Under the pieces are notes generated by a model. The model was not told the DNA's origin and searched no databases. It worked only from the letters and a program-made list of their open reading frames with translations. From positions 248,001-312,000 of the forward strand of contig NZ_FOXV01000001.1 in the NCBI RefSeq assembly GCF_900115815.1: 64,000 nucleotides of DNA. Direction: 5' to 3'. Positions 61,545 to 64,000 of this stretch are shown here, in pieces. A program made the position numbers and the translations under genes. Positions within the stretch are counted from its first letter, which is position 1. Each line of letters begins with the position of its first letter. The DNA is from Roseivivax halotolerans. GTDB taxonomy: Bacteria > Pseudomonadota > Alphaproteobacteria > Rhodobacterales > Rhodobacteraceae.

Positions 61545-62606
61545 ATGGATAGCAATCTAGGAATAAATAATACGGCACTTGTTACCCCCTATTTCATTCC
61601 ACGACCGTCTAAGAAAAGACGTAATCTTGGCGATGGATTTATAAAGGCCGCTATCGAGAGAAGAATAGGGGAATTTAAAAGTGATCTTACGTTCTCTACG
61701 CGAGAAGAACCATCTAAGTCAGAAGTTCGTCGATTAATATCGGCTGGAACAGTCATCATTGGCGGTGCAAACATGTTATCGGATGATTTTTCGCCTTGGC
61801 CAAATTTTGACGTGGACCTACTGTCCGATGACCGCTTGCGCTTCTTTCCTTTTGGAATAGGGATAAATGGAATCCCCAAAAGGAATCGTGGCTTCACGCG
61901 AAAAGCCTCTGAAATCATCAAAGGCATCCATAGAAATATTGAGTACTCCTCTTGGCGCTGCCCGAACACCATTTCCATTTTAGAAGCTTCCTTTCCAGAG
62001 TTGAAAGGTAGGTTCGTGATGACGGGCTGCCCAGTTATCTACGACTCTCCGATTTTTCAAAAGCAAAAATTCCACGAGGGAATCAAAAAAGTTGCCGTAA
62101 CTATAACTGAAAGAGATGATTTCTTTGAACGTGAGTATCTTACACTCATCGATGTTAAGAGAAGCTTTCCAAATGCAGATAAATTTCTTGTTTTACACCA
62201 AGATTTCCGCCCTAAAAGTTTCGTACAAAGCGCGTTAATGAAGTCAAAAGACAAAGTTTACTTGCGCAGGATAGAGGTACTACATCAGCTAGCCAGAGAT
62301 ATGGGATACAGTATTATAGCGCCCAAGACGGAACTTGAGTGTAGGCAATTTTATGAGGGGATTGATATCCACGTAGGAAGCAGATTGCACGCGCACTTAA
62401 ACTTTCTCAGTAGAAACAAGCGCAGCTTCCTAACGTACGTAGATGATCGGTGTCTCGGCTTCTCGGAGTTCTATAGATTTCCTTTGATCACCCCTGGAAG
62501 TTTAGAAGAACATCTAGATTTTGACTTCGAAATAGTACGCGGGAAAGTATTTGAGTCTTGGAGAAATATGAGAAAATTCCTCGAGCAGTTGCCTGGAGTT
62601 GCTTGA
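61545..62606 (+). CDS. Polysaccharide pyruvyltransferase family protein
   Basis: A 353-residue protein of the PF04230 family, which adds ketal-linked pyruvate to exopolysaccharide or cell-wall sugars. Landmarks are NLGDGFIKAAIERRIG near the N-terminus, VIIGGANMLSDDFSP, FFPFGIGING, and the late GIDIHVGSRLHAHLNFLS with the family's GxRLHA motif. The start is taken as ATG at 61545; a TTG four codons upstream is also in frame and neither has a strong ribosome-binding site. It is AT-rich like the preceding gene, 22 bases away, and converges with carB. Confidence 0.85.
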   Translation: MDSNLGINNTALVTPYFIPRPSKKRRNLGDGFIKAAIERRIGEFKSDLTFSTREEPSKSEVRRLISAGTVIIGGANMLSDDFSPWPNFDVDLLSDDRLRFFPFGIGINGIPKRNRGFTRKASEIIKGIHRNIEYSSWRCPNTISILEASFPELKGRFVMTGCPVIYDSPIFQKQKFHEGIKKVAVTITERDDFFEREYLTLIDVKRSFPNADKFLVLHQDFRPKSFVQSALMKSKDKVYLRRIEVLHQLARDMGYSIIAPKTELECRQFYEGIDIHVGSRLHAHLNFLSRNKRSFLTYVDDRCLGFSEFYRFPLITPGSLEEHLDFDFEIVRGKVFESWRNMRKFLEQLPGVA

Positions 62607-62641
62607 CGATCCAAGCCGCGGTAAAGAGCGGTTGAAGCGTG

Positions 62642-62675
62642 TAGCAAGTTGAGTTTTGCTAGGTTTATATTTTTA
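62642..62675 (+). terminator. Weak terminator after the pyruvyltransferase gene
   Basis: A 6-bp stem TAGCAA / TTGCTA with an 8-base loop is followed by GGTTTATATTTTTAG. The T-rich tail is good but the stem is short. Confidence 0.4.
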
Positions 62676-62689
62676 GACTCTCTATTTAC

Positions 62690-64000
62690 TCACCCCTGCA
62701 AGCTCTTCACCACCAGCTCGCCTTCGCCGCGGGCGCGGATCGCTTGCGCGGCCGCATGCGCCCCCGCGAGGGTCGTGAAGTATGGGATCTTGTCGTAGAG
62801 CGCGACGGAGCGGATCTCGCGGCTGTCTTCCAGCGCGGCGACGCCTTCGGTCGTGTTCATGACGAGCTGGATTTCTCCATCCTTGAGCATGTCGACCACG
62901 TTCGGACGGCCCTCATAGACCTTCTTGACGATCTCGGCAGGCACGCCTTCGGCCTTGAGATAGGCCGCCGTGCCGGCTGTTGCGACGATGGAGAAGCCCT
63001 GCTCCATCAGCGTCTTCGCGGTCTCGATGAGCTGCGCGCCCTTGTCCTCGTCCTTGATCGAGAGGAAGACGCGACCGCCCTCGGGGAGCATGTTACCAGC
63101 GCCGAGCTGCGCCTTGAGGAAAGCGCGCGGGAAGGAACGGTCCCAGCCCATCACCTCGCCGGTCGAGCGCATCTCGGGGCCGAGCACGGTATCGACCCCG
63201 GGGAAGCGGGCGAAAGGCAGCACGGCCTCCTTGACCGAGAACCACGGCATCATGGGATCGGCCAGCGTCATCGGATCGGCCATTGGCACGTCGGTGTCGT
63301 AGTCGATCTGATCGCCGTGCGGCTCACGCAGCGGGAAGGCCGAGAGCTTTTCCCCCGCCATGATCCGCGCGGCGATGGAGGCAATCGCGCTGTCGGTGGC
63401 CTTCGCGACGAAGGGCACGGTCCGCGAGGCGCGCGGATTGACCTCGATGAGGAAGATCGTCTCGTCCTTGACCGCGAATTGCACGTTCATCAGTCCGACG
63501 ACACCGAGTTCCAGCGCGAGCGCCACGGTCTGGCGCTTGACCTCTTCGATGATCTCCGAAGGCAGCGAATAGGGCGGCAGCGAGCACGCGCTATCGCCGG
63601 AATGAACGCCCGCCTCTTCGATATGCTGCATGATGCCGGCGACATGCACATCGGTCCCGTCGCAGAGCGCGTCGACATCAAGTTCCACCGCGCCCGAGAG
63701 ATAGCCATCGAGCAGCACGGGCGACTTGCCCGAGACCACGACCGCCTCGGCGATGTAGCGCTTGAGGTGGTCCATATCGCGCACGATCTCCATCGCGCGG
63801 CCGCCCAGCACGTAGGAGGGACGGATCACCAGCGGAAAGCCGATCCCTTCGGCGATATCGAGCGCCTGTGCATCCGAGGAGGCGATGCCGTTCTTCGGCT
63901 GCTTCAGCCCGAGCTTGTTGACGAGCGCCTGGAACCGCTCGCGATCTTCAGCCAGGTCGATGGCGTCGGGCGTGGTGCCAAGGATCGGGATACCCGCCGC
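62690..64000 (-). CDS. carB: Carbamoyl-phosphate synthase large subunit, C-terminal part (runs off the window)
   Basis: The last 436 codons of carB, open to the right edge. The second ATP-grasp half is present from [20 protein letters not shown] through [19 protein letters not shown] and [21 protein letters not shown], followed by the allosteric MGS-like domain ([27 protein letters not shown]). The enzyme makes carbamoyl phosphate for arginine and pyrimidine synthesis with CarA. Stop TGA at 62692-62690. It converges with the AT-rich island. The N-terminal half lies outside the window. Confidence 0.96.
   Translation of the reverse strand, partial: AAGIPILGTTPDAIDLAEDRERFQALVNKLGLKQPKNGIASSDAQALDIAEGIGFPLVIRPSYVLGGRAMEIVRDMDHLKRYIAEAVVVSGKSPVLLDGYLSGAVELDVDALCDGTDVHVAGIMQHIEEAGVHSGDSACSLPPYSLPSEIIEEVKRQTVALALELGVVGLMNVQFAVKDETIFLIEVNPRASRTVPFVAKATDSAIASIAARIMAGEKLSAFPLREPHGDQIDYDTDVPMADPMTLADPMMPWFSVKEAVLPFARFPGVDTVLGPEMRSTGEVMGWDRSFPRAFLKAQLGAGNMLPEGGRVFLSIKDEDKGAQLIETAKTLMEQGFSIVATAGTAAYLKAEGVPAEIVKKVYEGRPNVVDMLKDGEIQLVMNTTEGVAALEDSREIRSVALYDKIPYFTTLAGAHAAAQAIRARGEGELVVKSLQG

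Overview
The window reads as a chromosomal segment of a high-GC alphaproteobacterium of the Rhodobacterales (Roseobacter/Paracoccus-like). This is an inference from gene content and order: rlmN after an IalB-type secreted protein, DUF4170-kdtA-lpxK, DUF2794, a DUF1674/SDHAF4 miniprotein, liv-type transport genes linked to acyl-CoA ligases, and Hint-domain secreted proteins typical of that order. Coding density is very high and no stretch longer than about 300 bases lacks a gene.

Layout. 1-5950: IalB tail, rlmN, a DUF2306 membrane protein, an EamA transporter, a LysR regulator, a DJ-1/PfpI protein, rnhA and a TRIC-type channel. 5986-8960: a NosR/NirI-like flavo-iron-sulfur membrane protein with its ApbE flavinyltransferase, and no nitrous oxide or nitrite reductase gene in the window. 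9015-19119: housekeeping genes (rsmB, SDHAF4, dapB, rbfA, pmbA, a cysQ-like phosphatase, DUF4170-kdtA-lpxK for lipid A, N-formylglutamate amidohydrolase, tRNA-Val, rpmJ). 19128-32319: a long leftward block holding a degenerate caspase-like/peptidoglycan-binding protein and a complete branched-chain-type ABC importer (livGHM, binding protein, livF) mixed with two acyl-CoA ligase-family genes, a polysaccharide lyase, an HdeA-like protein and two unknown membrane-linked proteins. 32475-40310: a ferritin-like DUF2383 protein, a lone formate dehydrogenase catalytic subunit, a histidine phosphatase, DUF2794, agmatinase, an NlpC/P60 peptidase and a leucyl aminopeptidase. 40383-50159: carbonic anhydrase, a divergent pair of small proteins sharing one domain, asd, a LOG-family hydrolase, dapD, a calcium-antiporter-like protein, small membrane and unknown proteins, and a two-gene Hint-domain operon. 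50160-60550: dapE-GNAT, RNase R, a lytic transglycosylase, then a leftward gpmI-envC-ctpA-rppH run. 60551-62689: an AT-rich island with two surface-polysaccharide genes. 62690-64000: the 3' part of carB.

How the genes work together. Four lysine/diaminopimelate genes (dapB, asd, dapD, dapE) are spread over 40 kb, and cell-wall enzymes (NlpC/P60, lytic transglycosylase, EnvC-like, CtpA) recur. The liv block looks like one uptake-and-activation unit for an unidentified organic acid. The AT-rich island, with a putative 24-codon coupled leader ORF, is the clearest sign of horizontal transfer. The divergent pair at 41569-42522, where one member adds a ribbon-helix-helix domain to a domain shared by both, is the best candidate here for an undescribed small regulatory system.

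All domain names, residue numbers and start choices come from reading the sequence by eye. No database search was run.
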